Of a stretch of 64,000 nt of DNA, positions 1-12,154 are shown one piece after another. The notes beneath the pieces are model-generated. The model saw only the letters and a list, made by a program, of their open reading frames with translations. It did no database searches and was not told the DNA's origin. Both the position numbers and the translations under genes were made by a program. The stretch comes from Henricia sp. BOLD:AAB3569 (Eukaryota; Echinodermata; Asteroidea; Spinulosida; Echinasteridae), in the NCBI GenBank assembly GCA_037783545.1, contig JBBELK010000487.1, forward strand, positions 186,001 through 250,000, in the 5' to 3' direction. How positions within the stretch are numbered: position 1 is the first letter of the stretch; every line of letters begins with the position of its first letter.

Positions 1-3000
1 CTACCCTAGTCTTTCGGAAAGACTGCCTTTTTGCGCGCAATACACGATGTACATAGACTATTCACCATTGGCCGCCAGAGGGCGCACCTGAAATACAGTC
101 GAAAAGTTTTCGAGTTCACGTTGTAAGTGTAGGTACGCCCTCTGGCGGCTAAAATGAACAATGTGGGGATCGCGAACTCTAACAGTAAATTCGGTCTTGC
201 ATCAAGACTAGGTCTACCCCACAAACGAGGTGGGGATTGTCAATTTCCGAGTGACAAATTTCCCACCCCTGGAAAAAATTTAGGTGACAAAATCCCCACC
301 CTGGGGCATAAAAACCAAATCCCCATCCCCTATAGGTGGGGACAACAATTGATAGGTGCATTAGATCATGGAGGAAGGTTTCTTCCTCCATGATTAGATG
401 AAATCAAGCCCCCTGTATTTTTCCACAGGGTCTCAAGCTATGCCCAGCCTATACTCCTTTTCCTCTCTGCCTGCTCGACTGTTTTCGGTCGAAAATAAAG
501 TACATCATCACAAACTGTATGTTCAAGTTTGACAGTAAAGTGTTCGAGTTATAGTCTCAACAACAAACTAATTTGAAATGCTGTTCAACAAAATTCACAA
601 AAACCAGGGCAAAACAAAATCTCAACACATGTCCTATAATGTTTGTTTTACATACCCATTTTTAATACATGTACCCGTAAACACATTGTATATAGTACCA
701 CTTGACCAATAAAGGAAAGAACGTGTCATCCAGGGTATAAACAGAAATTCACAGAATGGAATTTTAATATGATGTTTATGTCCTTGACTGGACATCTCTT
801 AAAATTGAGAACTGTTTGCATCACAAAACAGTCTGAAATGACCTAAGAGATTCTTTGCCTATTCTTGTTTGCAGTTCATCTCTCTCAAATAATGCAATCA
901 TGTTTTCTAAAAAAGCACATCAGTACTAGACGATTAAATAAAAAAGAGATGCCCACATGGAGAGCCAAGAAAGGAAATAACAGACCTTTTGATGTACAAA
1001 TTTCCTATATGACACAATGTTACATTTTTATCAATCCTGTTAATAGCATAGGTCTTGTTTGAGATTTACATTACTGTTTTTTTTATTGGACAACATCATA
1101 ATATTAAAAAAAGAACTATACATGTACAAGTATATGCAACAGAATGACCCCATTACCATCATGGAGGATTATAGGCCTACACATGCTGTTCCTTCTACAA
1201 ATGTGGATTGTTTACATCTAACCTGCAACATACATGTACTAAAGTGATGTTGATATGTCTGATATGGAGAAATTAATGACATCCAATATTCACGTTGTTT
1301 GGTTTGTTTGATTTTGTGCACATTCAATGCACTAAATTCCCTCACATTGCCCTGGTAGTTTGACTATAACAGTCGTGTATAATCACAACTCAGACCTTGA
1401 ATCTATGCAGTGACCACTGGGATTTACTAAATCATTTTTCGCTTTAGCATTGTACATTTTCGTGCCATTTCATTAAAAAAATGATTATCCAAAAATCACA
1501 GCCTTGAACACGCGTAGTTAAAAGAGCAGACGTGATATTGTCAGAGATTAATTACTGCATTCCAATGCACATCAGTGATCTGAAGTCTGTTTACAGAGAA
1601 TAAGCAGTCCCACTTTGCTGCAGCACTTGGTGCAGGCAGGATATTTGCATCCAAGTAAAAAAAAAAAACATTAAATCAGTATTTAAAATTGTCTTGAAAC
1701 AAAAGGTTTTAATCTTGGTTGTACTGGTTTGGTTTACATTTGCTTATTTCAGCAATTATGGATTGCCGACTTGTAGGCCTAGTTATACAAACAGTATATA
1801 AACACATACAAGTACTGAAACAAATCCCAAACTTATGAAAAAAGACATGTAAATGTAGTAATAATACGGTTGATGAAAATCACAATCACTGTGTCGTTGT
1901 TTTACTGCACATGGCATTTTGTAGGCCTACATGTATGATGCATGCAGTTATTTAAAAACTGGGCAGAGGGCACTTAACTTGTTCATAACATGAAAACAAT
2001 TATCGAAATACAGCTATACACCATTAGTAGAAGAGAGGTGTTACTTGGAACAGTGGGTATGTTGAAACATTTATATTTTCTTCCACGGCATTAGTTATTT
2101 TTAAGAAATATTGCATTGTATGCTAATGATGTTCATAGATTCACTTGACTAGTTTTTGAGTACAAAATGAGGTTAACGAGATGTCAAATTGTAGTCACTG
2201 TTTTTTAAACAGGCCAGCGGGTTTAGTTGGAACAAAATGAGGGGGCTAGTTGGAACATGTTTCATTGACCACATGAAACAGGCCACCTGTTTACAGTTGC
2301 CAGTCCCGAAGGTGGCAACTATATATACACGTTTCACTGCATTATAAGTGAACAGTTGTCAATGACTCCCTGTACCCCAAAGAGTTGATTAGCACCCCAA
2401 TTTACAGCTTAAGTGTATGCCTTGCTAATTAGGGTGATCACAGAAGTTATAGTAGTTTTTAAATGACAACATACCATGTTTCAACTTACCCCATAGGTGG
2501 GGCTAGTCGGAACAGCTGAAATGGTCATGTTCAAGTTGGATTATCCGAGAAACCAGCGAGTCTTAACATTTTATAAGCTCCATTAATTTGTAGCCCAAAT
2601 AATTATGTATGCTTAAAGTGGTACGGTTGTTTTTTCTTTAACCCCAACACTCCTCAATCCTTCAAAATCAATATGATTTTACATTAACCCTAGGAATTTA
2701 GGGTTACTAAATTATGTTAGTGTTTTATAGTCGATTTTGTGAAAAATGTTCCAACTAACCCCACCCTCCCCTACTTTGTACATGGGTATTATGATTTTGG
2801 TTTTGGGGGATAAACATTAATCATGCACACAAAAGGTTGTTTTTACTGGACCATGAATGGACATTTAATTGCATTTTATTCACTATTTCCCAGTACATGT
2901 ATTTACAAAAACAGCAATGTTATGACAAGTTTACTGATCGAGTAAAGGCAGATGAAAGCAGTGAGTTGAATAATAAATATCATCATAAGAGCAAGAAAAA

Positions 3001-3565
3001 CAACAAATTAAGACTTTGATTGTTTGATTTGGATGTCATCTCTTCTTTATATTAGGAGAATTTTCCTTTGTTTGTTTATACTCAGATCGGGGTAGAGGGG
3101 GGAGGGGGGGTGACCTCACTTCCTCTCTGGATTCTAGTTCCCCTATTTGGCATACCGTACGCTTCAGTCATTCTAGATCTGAGGCTCAGTTCACAACGCG
3201 GAAGCTGGACCGGGAAACTCGCCCGTAAAACGGCTCACATGTTCGGCAAATTTTATGTATGTTTACCGAACAGTTGACCTGTTGACCTTACGTGTTGTGA
3301 ACTCTTTGCTGATGCATACATTATTTTACAATCTTCCGTCAATCACCAACCACGACAATGAATAATGCAAACATCATCTGATATTAGCATAGTCTGGTCC
3401 CGCCCTCAAATGCCAAGATCGTAAAGACGTTAACTGGGTCCAAATCCACACGTACGACAGTCCAAATACAAGTACTTGAAGTGCGCCCTCTATTGGGCAT
3501 GCAATTAAGTGTGCTCACATGAACGTGTGACAAACACAGACAGTTAACGTCTTTAGTAAAGACTA
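1..3565 (+). mobile_element. 4412-bp palindrome-ended element, copy 1 (5' truncated by window)
   Basis: This is the right-hand 3565 bases of the same element seen whole at 7703-12114. Position n here matches n+8549 in copy 2, with no difference in the stretches I compared. It ends in the palindrome GTCTTTAGTAAAGAC followed by TA, and is followed at once by CTTTCAGCG, the same 9 bases that flank copy 2. No long ORF is present (longest about 80 codons), so no transposase is visible. The left end lies outside the window, so its left target duplication cannot be checked. Confidence 0.85.
222..362. repeat. CCCCACC-rich inverted module within the 4.4-kb element
   Basis: The stretch contains several facing copies of GTGGGGA/TCCCCAC with the phrase GTGACAAA...TTTGTCAC, and ends near CAATTGATAG. 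A diverged relative stands alone at 24345-24470, so this is a separate repeat family that the large element has captured. It also occurs at 8771-8911 and, inverted, at about 18190-18340. Confidence 0.55.
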
Positions 3566-3605
3566 CTTTCAGCGCTGAGAGGTTGTCCAAAAGTGTGGCT
3601 TATGT

Positions 3606-3678
3606 GCCTCGTTGGCGCAGTCGGCAGCGCGTCAGTCTCATAATCTGAAGGTCGTGAGTTCGAGCCTCACACGGGGCA
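3606..3678 (+). tRNA. tRNA-Met (CAT, elongator), unit 1
   Basis: This 73-nt cloverleaf has acceptor GCCTCGT paired with ACGGGGC (one G-T pair) and discriminator A. The anticodon loop CTCATAA carries CAT, and the T arm has GTTCGAG. It lacks the features of an initiator and matches the conserved animal elongator Met tRNA. Internal A and B boxes serve as the promoter, and a TTTT follows about 14 bases downstream. Confidence 0.95.
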
Positions 3679-3821
3679 GTCTCTGTCGTTTTGTAATGCT
3701 TCCCTTTTATATTATTGTTGTCTGCGTGAGGCTCAGGGTTTGGTAATGTCCTCATTTTAAACTGGAATGGCTCGTTTGGTTCCAACCATGCTGCTTGCGA
3801 CCTGAAAGACAGCTTCACGTG

Positions 3822-3894
3822 GACCACGTGGCCTAATGGATAAGGCGTCCGACTTCGGATCGGAAGATTGAGGGTTCGAATCCCTTCGTGGTTG
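3822..3894 (+). tRNA. tRNA-Arg (TCG), unit 1
   Basis: This 73-nt cloverleaf has acceptor GACCACG paired with CGTGGTT and discriminator G. The anticodon stem/loop CCGA-CTTCGGA-TCGG carries TCG, which reads CGA codons, and the B box is GGTTCGAATCC. A TTTT terminator lies a few bases downstream in GCTATTTTGG. The gene is 143 bp downstream of tRNA-Met on the same strand. Confidence 0.95.
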
Positions 3895-4121
3895 TGCTAT
3901 TTTGGCACGCTGACTCTGTCTTCTGTCTTCTAAAGTCGATCCGAGATGACCGCCGTCTCCAGAAGGGCTTACTTCATGTATCCATGTTATGAACAATGTT
4001 ATAGCAGGCCTTTGTGTTTGTGCAGTCAAGTTTGTCTCACAGGACAGTCTTCTTCAGCTAGCTCATGACAGACGATTGCAACTTTCAGCGCTGAGAGGTT
4101 GTCCAAAAGTGTGGCTTATGT

Positions 4122-4194
4122 GCCTCGTTGGCGCAGTCGGCAGCGCGTCAGTCTCATAATCTGAAGGTCGTGAGTTCGAGCCTCACACGGGGCA
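4122..4194 (+). tRNA. tRNA-Met (CAT), unit 2
   Basis: Exact 516-bp repeat of the gene at 3606. Confidence 0.94.
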
Positions 4195-4337
4195 GTCTCT
4201 GTCGTTTTGTAATGCTTCCCTTTTATATTATTGTTGTCTGCGTGAGGCTCAGGGTTTGGTAATGTCCTCATTTTAAACTGGAATGGCTCGTTTGGTTCCA
4301 ACCATGCTGCTTGCGACCTGAAAGACAGCTTCACGTG

Positions 4338-4410
4338 GACCACGTGGCCTAATGGATAAGGCGTCCGACTTCGGATCGGAAGATTGAGGGTTCGAATCCC
4401 TTCGTGGTTG
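4338..4410 (+). tRNA. tRNA-Arg (TCG), unit 2
   Basis: Exact 516-bp repeat of the gene at 3822. Confidence 0.94.
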
Positions 4411-4637
4411 TGCTATTTTGGCACGCTGACTCTGTCTTCTGTCTTCTAAAGTCGATCCGAGATGACCGCCGTCTCCAGAAGGGCTTACTTCATGTATCCA
4501 TGTTATGAACAATGTTATAGCAGGCCTTTGTGTTTGTGCAGTCAAGTTTGTCTCACAGGACAGTCTTCTTCAGCTAGCTCATGACAGACGATTGCAACTT
4601 TCAGCGCTGAGAGGTTGTCCAAAAGTGTGGCTTATGT

Positions 4638-4710
4638 GCCTCGTTGGCGCAGTCGGCAGCGCGTCAGTCTCATAATCTGAAGGTCGTGAGTTCGAGCCTC
4701 ACACGGGGCA
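4638..4710 (+). tRNA. tRNA-Met (CAT), unit 3
   Basis: Repeat of the gene at 3606, third unit. Confidence 0.94.
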
Positions 4711-4853
4711 GTCTCTGTCGTTTTGTAATGCTTCCCTTTTATATTATTGTTGTCTGCGTGAGGCTCAGGGTTTGGTAATGTCCTCATTTTAAACTGGAAT
4801 GGCTCGTTTGGTTCCAACCATGCTGCTTGCGACCTGAAAGACAGCTTCACGTG

Positions 4854-4926
4854 GACCACGTGGCCTAATGGATAAGGCGTCCGACTTCGGATCGGAAGAT
4901 TGAGGGTTCGAATCCCTTCGTGGTTG
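4854..4926 (+). tRNA. tRNA-Arg (TCG), unit 3
   Basis: Repeat of the gene at 3822, third unit. Confidence 0.94.
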
Positions 4927-5153
4927 TGCTATTTTGGCACGCTGACTCTGTCTTCTGTCTTCTAAAGTCGATCCGAGATGACCGCCGTCTCCAGAAGGGC
5001 TTACTTCATGTATCCATGTTATGAACAATGTTATAGCAGGCCTTTGTGTTTGTGCAGTCAAGTTTGTCTCACAGGACAGTCTTCTTCAGCTAGCTCATGA
5101 CAGACGATTGCAACTTTCAGCGCTGAGAGGTTGTCCAAAAGTGTGGCTTATGT

Positions 5154-5226
5154 GCCTCGTTGGCGCAGTCGGCAGCGCGTCAGTCTCATAATCTGAAGGT
5201 CGTGAGTTCGAGCCTCACACGGGGCA
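5154..5226 (+). tRNA. tRNA-Met (CAT), unit 4
   Basis: Repeat of the gene at 3606, fourth unit. Confidence 0.94.
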
Positions 5227-5369
5227 GTCTCTGTCGTTTTGTAATGCTTCCCTTTTATATTATTGTTGTCTGCGTGAGGCTCAGGGTTTGGTAATGTCCT
5301 CATTTTAAACTGGAATGGCTCGTTTGGTTCCAACCATGCTGCTTGCGACCTGAAAGACAGCTTCACGTG

Positions 5370-5442
5370 GACCACGTGGCCTAATGGATAAGGCGTCCGA
5401 CTTCGGATCGGAAGATTGAGGGTTCGAATCCCTTCGTGGTTG
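5370..5442 (+). tRNA. tRNA-Arg (TCG), unit 4
   Basis: Repeat of the gene at 3822, fourth unit. Confidence 0.94.
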
Positions 5443-5669
5443 TGCTATTTTGGCACGCTGACTCTGTCTTCTGTCTTCTAAAGTCGATCCGAGATGACCG
5501 CCGTCTCCAGAAGGGCTTACTTCATGTATCCATGTTATGAACAATGTTATAGCAGGCCTTTGTGTTTGTGCAGTCAAGTTTGTCTCACAGGACAGTCTTC
5601 TTCAGCTAGCTCATGACAGACGATTGCAACTTTCAGCGCTGAGAGGTTGTCCAAAAGTGTGGCTTATGT

Positions 5670-5742
5670 GCCTCGTTGGCGCAGTCGGCAGCGCGTCAGT
5701 CTCATAATCTGAAGGTCGTGAGTTCGAGCCTCACACGGGGCA
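5670..5742 (+). tRNA. tRNA-Met (CAT), unit 5
   Basis: Repeat of the gene at 3606, fifth unit. Confidence 0.94.
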
Positions 5743-5885
5743 GTCTCTGTCGTTTTGTAATGCTTCCCTTTTATATTATTGTTGTCTGCGTGAGGCTCAG
5801 GGTTTGGTAATGTCCTCATTTTAAACTGGAATGGCTCGTTTGGTTCCAACCATGCTGCTTGCGACCTGAAAGACAGCTTCACGTG

Positions 5886-5958
5886 GACCACGTGGCCTAA
5901 TGGATAAGGCGTCCGACTTCGGATCGGAAGATTGAGGGTTCGAATCCCTTCGTGGTTG
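5886..5958 (+). tRNA. tRNA-Arg (TCG), unit 5
   Basis: Repeat of the gene at 3822, fifth unit. Confidence 0.94.
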
Positions 5959-6185
5959 TGCTATTTTGGCACGCTGACTCTGTCTTCTGTCTTCTAAAGT
6001 CGATCCGAGATGACCGCCGTCTCCAGAAGGGCTTACTTCATGTATCCATGTTATGAACAATGTTATAGCAGGCCTTTGTGTTTGTGCAGTCAAGTTTGTC
6101 TCACAGGACAGTCTTCTTCAGCTAGCTCATGACAGACGATTGCAACTTTCAGCGCTGAGAGGTTGTCCAAAAGTGTGGCTTATGT

Positions 6186-6258
6186 GCCTCGTTGGCGCAG
6201 TCGGCAGCGCGTCAGTCTCATAATCTGAAGGTCGTGAGTTCGAGCCTCACACGGGGCA
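6186..6258 (+). tRNA. tRNA-Met (CAT), unit 6
   Basis: Repeat of the gene at 3606, sixth unit. Confidence 0.94.
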
Positions 6259-6401
6259 GTCTCTGTCGTTTTGTAATGCTTCCCTTTTATATTATTGTTG
6301 TCTGCGTGAGGCTCAGGGTTTGGTAATGTCCTCATTTTAAACTGGAATGGCTCGTTTGGTTCCAACCATGCTGCTTGCGACCTGAAAGACAGCTTCACGT
6401 G

Positions 6402-6474
6402 GACCACGTGGCCTAATGGATAAGGCGTCCGACTTCGGATCGGAAGATTGAGGGTTCGAATCCCTTCGTGGTTG
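6402..6474 (+). tRNA. tRNA-Arg (TCG), unit 6
   Basis: Repeat of the gene at 3822, sixth unit. Confidence 0.94.
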
Positions 6475-6701
6475 TGCTATTTTGGCACGCTGACTCTGTC
6501 TTCTGTCTTCTAAAGTCGATCCGAGATGACCGCCGTCTCCAGAAGGGCTTACTTCATGTATCCATGTTATGAACAATGTTATAGCAGGCCTTTGTGTTTG
6601 TGCAGTCAAGTTTGTCTCACAGGACAGTCTTCTTCAGCTAGCTCATGACAGACGATTGCAACTTTCAGCGCTGAGAGGTTGTCCAAAAGTGTGGCTTATG
6701 T

Positions 6702-6774
6702 GCCTCGTTGGCGCAGTCGGCAGCGCGTCAGTCTCATAATCTGAAGGTCGTGAGTTCGAGCCTCACACGGGGCA
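6702..6774 (+). tRNA. tRNA-Met (CAT), unit 7
   Basis: Repeat of the gene at 3606, seventh unit. Confidence 0.94.
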
Positions 6775-6917
6775 GTCTCTGTCGTTTTGTAATGCTTCCC
6801 TTTTATATTATTGTTGTCTGCGTGAGGCTCAGGGTTTGGTAATGTCCTCATTTTAAACTGGAATGGCTCGTTTGGTTCCAACCATGCTGCTTGCGACCTG
6901 AAAGACAGCTTCACGTG

Positions 6918-6990
6918 GACCACGTGGCCTAATGGATAAGGCGTCCGACTTCGGATCGGAAGATTGAGGGTTCGAATCCCTTCGTGGTTG
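6918..6990 (+). tRNA. tRNA-Arg (TCG), unit 7
   Basis: Repeat of the gene at 3822, seventh unit. Confidence 0.94.
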
Positions 6991-7217
6991 TGCTATTTTG
7001 GCACGCTGACTCTGTCTTCTGTCTTCTAAAGTCGATCCGAGATGACCGCCGTCTCCAGAAGGGCTTACTTCATGTATCCATGTTATGAACAATGTTATAG
7101 CAGGCCTTTGTGTTTGTGCAGTCAAGTTTGTCTCACAGGACAGTCTTCTTCAGCTAGCTCATGACAGACGATTGCAACTTTCAGCGCTGAGAGGTTGTCC
7201 AAAAGTGTGGCTTATGT

Positions 7218-7290
7218 GCCTCGTTGGCGCAGTCGGCAGCGCGTCAGTCTCATAATCTGAAGGTCGTGAGTTCGAGCCTCACACGGGGCA
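7218..7290 (+). tRNA. tRNA-Met (CAT), unit 8
   Basis: Repeat of the gene at 3606. It is the last unit before element copy 2. Confidence 0.94.
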
Positions 7291-7433
7291 GTCTCTGTCG
7301 TTTTGTAATGCTTCCCTTTTATATTATTGTTGTCTGCGTGAGGCTCAGGGTTTGGTAATGTCCTCATTTTAAACTGGAATGGCTCGTTTGGTTCCAACCA
7401 TGCTGCTTGCGACCTGAAAGACAGCTTCACGTG

Positions 7434-7506
7434 GACCACGTGGCCTAATGGATAAGGCGTCCGACTTCGGATCGGAAGATTGAGGGTTCGAATCCCTTCG
7501 TGGTTG
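7434..7506 (+). tRNA. tRNA-Arg (TCG), unit 8
   Basis: Repeat of the gene at 3822. Its downstream spacer is cut by the element at 7703. Confidence 0.94.
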
Positions 7507-7693
7507 TGCTATTTTGGCACGCTGACTCTGTCTTCTGTCTTCTAAAGTCGATCCGAGATGACCGCCGTCTCCAGAAGGGCTTACTTCATGTATCCATGTT
7601 ATGAACAATGTTATAGCAGGCCTTTGTGTTTGTGCAGTCAAGTTTGTCTCACAGGACAGTCTTCTTCAGCTAGCTCATGACAGACGATTGCAA

Positions 7694-7702
7694 CTTTCAG
7701 CG
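7694..7702. repeat. Target-site duplication, left of element copy 2
   Basis: CTTTCAGCG here is repeated at 12115-12123 on the other side of the element. It is also the natural sequence at this point of every 516-bp tRNA unit. Confidence 0.88.
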
Positions 7703-10700
7703 TAGTCTTGGCTCCAAGACCTTCGTGTTAGTTTTTGTTGTTGCTATACAGAATTCCCACAGCGCGCGATGAACAGTGCGCGAAACTATTGAGGGCGTTT
7801 TTTCATACATTTTAATCGATTATTTGGTGTATTCGTAGCGGTAGTACGTATTCGTTGCACTGGTATCGATACCAGTGGGGCATACGATACTGGACCTTCT
7901 CGAAGGTCTTGGCAATCTTGGCAGCAATTCTTAACTTTTTCTTTATTTCTCCCTTGGAAATCCAAGGGAGCCAATCAGTGATTAGGTTGGGACCATAGCG
8001 TGAATTATTCATTAGGCAAACGTAAAACAGGTTTATGTGTGTGTAAAATGCCTGCGGGATGTCTGTTGGGTTGATCGAGGGAAAACTCGGCATCGGGAAA
8101 ATTTGCGGACAAGCGAGCGCTGCGCCCGGGCCAGGCAACACCGCACTGCCTGCAGGCGCAGGCAGCTATCGGTACGGTCGGCCTTCCGGCTAACGGCCGC
8201 CGGTATTTCACCTGGGGATTTCAGTACCCTGCTTGTTACTCGTCTTGAATTAAATTCTATAGATAATCGATCTCATCAAACCAAATAAAAAGGTTATAAA
8301 AACAGACAAATAAGAGGGGAAATGTTAAGAGGTTACCGGTACCCCGATGTTTAAAAAAAGGATAATTTTGGAAGGGAAAACCAATAATTTTCTTATACAG
8401 GTCTATCAATTGTCCAACCCCCTCCCCCACCCCGGGCTACCCTAACCAAGGTTAACTCGGCTCGAATTTTATCATGTGGTAATTAATCTGTGGTAACAGA
8501 TTACCACATCGGATACAATTCGAGCCGAGCTAGGTAACCTTGGCTAGGTCTACCCTAGTCTTTCGGAAAGACTGCCTTTTTGCGCGCAATACACGATGTA
8601 CATAGACTATTCACCATTGGCCGCCAGAGGGCGCACCTGAAATACAGTCGAAAAGTTTTCGAGTTCACGTTGTAAGTGTAGGTACGCCCTCTGGCGGCTA
8701 AAATGAACAATGTGGGGATCGCGAACTCTAACAGTAAATTCGGTCTTGCATCAAGACTAGGTCTACCCCACAAACGAGGTGGGGATTGTCAATTTCCGAG
8801 TGACAAATTTCCCACCCCTGGAAAAAATTTAGGTGACAAAATCCCCACCCTGGGGCATAAAAACCAAATCCCCATCCCCTATAGGTGGGGACAACAATTG
8901 ATAGGTGCATTAGATCATGGAGGAAGGTTTCTTCCTCCATGATTAGATGAAATCAAGCCCCCTGTATTTTTCCACAGGGTCTCAAGCTATGCCCAGCCTA
9001 TACTCCTTTTCCTCTCTGCCTGCTCGACTGTTTTCGGTCGAAAATAAAGTACATCATCACAAACTGTATGTTCAAGTTTGACAGTAAAGTGTTCGAGTTA
9101 TAGTCTCAACAACAAACTAATTTGAAATGCTGTTCAACAAAATTCACAAAAACCAGGGCAAAACAAAATCTCAACACATGTCCTATAATGTTTGTTTTAC
9201 ATACCCATTTTTAATACATGTACCCGTAAACACATTGTATATAGTACCACTTGACCAATAAAGGAAAGAACGTGTCATCCAGGGTATAAACAGAAATTCA
9301 CAGAATGGAATTTTAATATGATGTTTATGTCCTTGACTGGACATCTCTTAAAATTGAGAACTGTTTGCATCACAAAACAGTCTGAAATGACCTAAGAGAT
9401 TCTTTGCCTATTCTTGTTTGCAGTTCATCTCTCTCAAATAATGCAATCATGTTTTCTAAAAAAGCACATCAGTACTAGACGATTAAATAAAAAAGAGATG
9501 CCCACATGGAGAGCCAAGAAAGGAAATAACAGACCTTTTGATGTACAAATTTCCTATATGACACAATGTTACATTTTTATCAATCCTGTTAATAGCATAG
9601 GTCTTGTTTGAGATTTACATTACTGTTTTTTTTATTGGACAACATCATAATATTAAAAAAAGAACTATACATGTACAAGTATATGCAACAGAATGACCCC
9701 ATTACCATCATGGAGGATTATAGGCCTACACATGCTGTTCCTTCTACAAATGTGGATTGTTTACATCTAACCTGCAACATACATGTACTAAAGTGATGTT
9801 GATATGTCTGATATGGAGAAATTAATGACATCCAATATTCACGTTGTTTGGTTTGTTTGATTTTGTGCACATTCAATGCACTAAATTCCCTCACATTGCC
9901 CTGGTAGTTTGACTATAACAGTCGTGTATAATCACAACTCAGACCTTGAATCTATGCAGTGACCACTGGGATTTACTAAATCATTTTTCGCTTTAGCATT
10001 GTACATTTTCGTGCCATTTCATTAAAAAAATGATTATCCAAAAATCACAGCCTTGAACACGCGTAGTTAAAAGAGCAGACGTGATATTGTCAGAGATTAA
10101 TTACTGCATTCCAATGCACATCAGTGATCTGAAGTCTGTTTACAGAGAATAAGCAGTCCCACTTTGCTGCAGCACTTGGTGCAGGCAGGATATTTGCATC
10201 CAAGTAAAAAAAAAAAACATTAAATCAGTATTTAAAATTGTCTTGAAACAAAAGGTTTTAATCTTGGTTGTACTGGTTTGGTTTACATTTGCTTATTTCA
10301 GCAATTATGGATTGCCGACTTGTAGGCCTAGTTATACAAACAGTATATAAACACATACAAGTACTGAAACAAATCCCAAACTTATGAAAAAAGACATGTA
10401 AATGTAGTAATAATACGGTTGATGAAAATCACAATCACTGTGTCGTTGTTTTACTGCACATGGCATTTTGTAGGCCTACATGTATGATGCATGCAGTTAT
10501 TTAAAAACTGGGCAGAGGGCACTTAACTTGTTCATAACATGAAAACAATTATCGAAATACAGCTATACACCATTAGTAGAAGAGAGGTGTTACTTGGAAC
10601 AGTGGGTATGTTGAAACATTTATATTTTCTTCCACGGCATTAGTTATTTTTAAGAAATATTGCATTGTATGCTAATGATGTTCATAGATTCACTTGACTA

Positions 10701-12114
10701 GTTTTTGAGTACAAAATGAGGTTAACGAGATGTCAAATTGTAGTCACTGTTTTTTAAACAGGCCAGCGGGTTTAGTTGGAACAAAATGAGGGGGCTAGTT
10801 GGAACATGTTTCATTGACCACATGAAACAGGCCACCTGTTTACAGTTGCCAGTCCCGAAGGTGGCAACTATATATACACGTTTCACTGCATTATAAGTGA
10901 ACAGTTGTCAATGACTCCCTGTACCCCAAAGAGTTGATTAGCACCCCAATTTACAGCTTAAGTGTATGCCTTGCTAATTAGGGTGATCACAGAAGTTATA
11001 GTAGTTTTTAAATGACAACATACCATGTTTCAACTTACCCCATAGGTGGGGCTAGTCGGAACAGCTGAAATGGTCATGTTCAAGTTGGATTATCCGAGAA
11101 ACCAGCGAGTCTTAACATTTTATAAGCTCCATTAATTTGTAGCCCAAATAATTATGTATGCTTAAAGTGGTACGGTTGTTTTTTCTTTAACCCCAACACT
11201 CCTCAATCCTTCAAAATCAATATGATTTTACATTAACCCTAGGAATTTAGGGTTACTAAATTATGTTAGTGTTTTATAGTCGATTTTGTGAAAAATGTTC
11301 CAACTAACCCCACCCTCCCCTACTTTGTACATGGGTATTATGATTTTGGTTTTGGGGGATAAACATTAATCATGCACACAAAAGGTTGTTTTTACTGGAC
11401 CATGAATGGACATTTAATTGCATTTTATTCACTATTTCCCAGTACATGTATTTACAAAAACAGCAATGTTATGACAAGTTTACTGATCGAGTAAAGGCAG
11501 ATGAAAGCAGTGAGTTGAATAATAAATATCATCATAAGAGCAAGAAAAACAACAAATTAAGACTTTGATTGTTTGATTTGGATGTCATCTCTTCTTTATA
11601 TTAGGAGAATTTTCCTTTGTTTGTTTATACTCAGATCGGGGTAGAGGGGGGAGGGGGGGTGACCTCACTTCCTCTCTGGATTCTAGTTCCCCTATTTGGC
11701 ATACCGTACGCTTCAGTCATTCTAGATCTGAGGCTCAGTTCACAACGCGGAAGCTGGACCGGGAAACTCGCCCGTAAAACGGCTCACATGTTCGGCAAAT
11801 TTTATGTATGTTTACCGAACAGTTGACCTGTTGACCTTACGTGTTGTGAACTCTTTGCTGATGCATACATTATTTTACAATCTTCCGTCAATCACCAACC
11901 ACGACAATGAATAATGCAAACATCATCTGATATTAGCATAGTCTGGTCCCGCCCTCAAATGCCAAGATCGTAAAGACGTTAACTGGGTCCAAATCCACAC
12001 GTACGACAGTCCAAATACAAGTACTTGAAGTGCGCCCTCTATTGGGCATGCAATTAAGTGTGCTCACATGAACGTGTGACAAACACAGACAGTTAACGTC
12101 TTTAGTAAAGACTA
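7703..12114 (+). mobile_element. 4412-bp non-autonomous DNA transposon, copy 2 (complete)
   Basis: The element starts TAGTCTTGGCTCCAAGAC and ends GTCTTTAGTAAAGACTA. Each end is a short perfect hairpin, and the ends share the terminal inverted TAGTCTT. It is flanked on both sides by CTTTCAGCG (7694-7702 and 12115-12123), which occurs once per 516-bp tRNA unit, so the element interrupts the tRNA array about 40 bp upstream of a tRNA-Met gene. The longest ORF is 109 codons and resembles nothing I know. A 9-bp duplication is known for MuDR-type elements, including the Rehavkus group, but no family signature is visible, so that assignment is only inference. Confidence 0.9.
8411..8550. repeat. Nested hairpin inside the 4.4-kb element
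   Basis: Inside the element, AACCAAGGTTAACTCGGCTCG is answered by CGAGCCGAGCTAGGTAACCTTGG about 60 bases on, around a central TGTGGTAAT...ATTACCACA stem. The same hairpin is present in copy 3 at about 18550-18660. It looks like an older small foldback element carried along with the large one. Confidence 0.6.
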
Positions 12115-12154
12115 CTTTCAGCGCTGAGAGGTTGTCCAAAAGTGTGGCTTATGT

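Larger units (their letters stand above)
3566..7702 (+). repeat. Tandem array of eight 516-bp tRNA-Met/tRNA-Arg units
   Basis: The span is eight units of 516 bp plus 9 bp. Each unit holds tRNA-Met(CAT), about 143 bp of spacer, tRNA-Arg(TCG), then about 227 bp of spacer. The units look identical, spacers included, which points to recent amplification or gene conversion. Both genes in each unit lie on the same strand, and each is followed by a TTTT run suited to stop RNA polymerase III. Confidence 0.95.

Noticed and set aside
3600-7641. Repeated minus-strand ORFs of 75 and 90 codons
   Set aside because: They run antisense through the tRNA genes and repeat with the 516-bp unit. Their translation is just tRNA sequence read backwards, with no protein motif.
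7812-8141. 109-codon ORF in the 4.4-kb element (mirrored at 18964-19293)
   Set aside because: It looks coding by length only. There is no transposase motif, and it crosses short inverted repeats. It is most likely a chance ORF, so the element is called non-autonomous.
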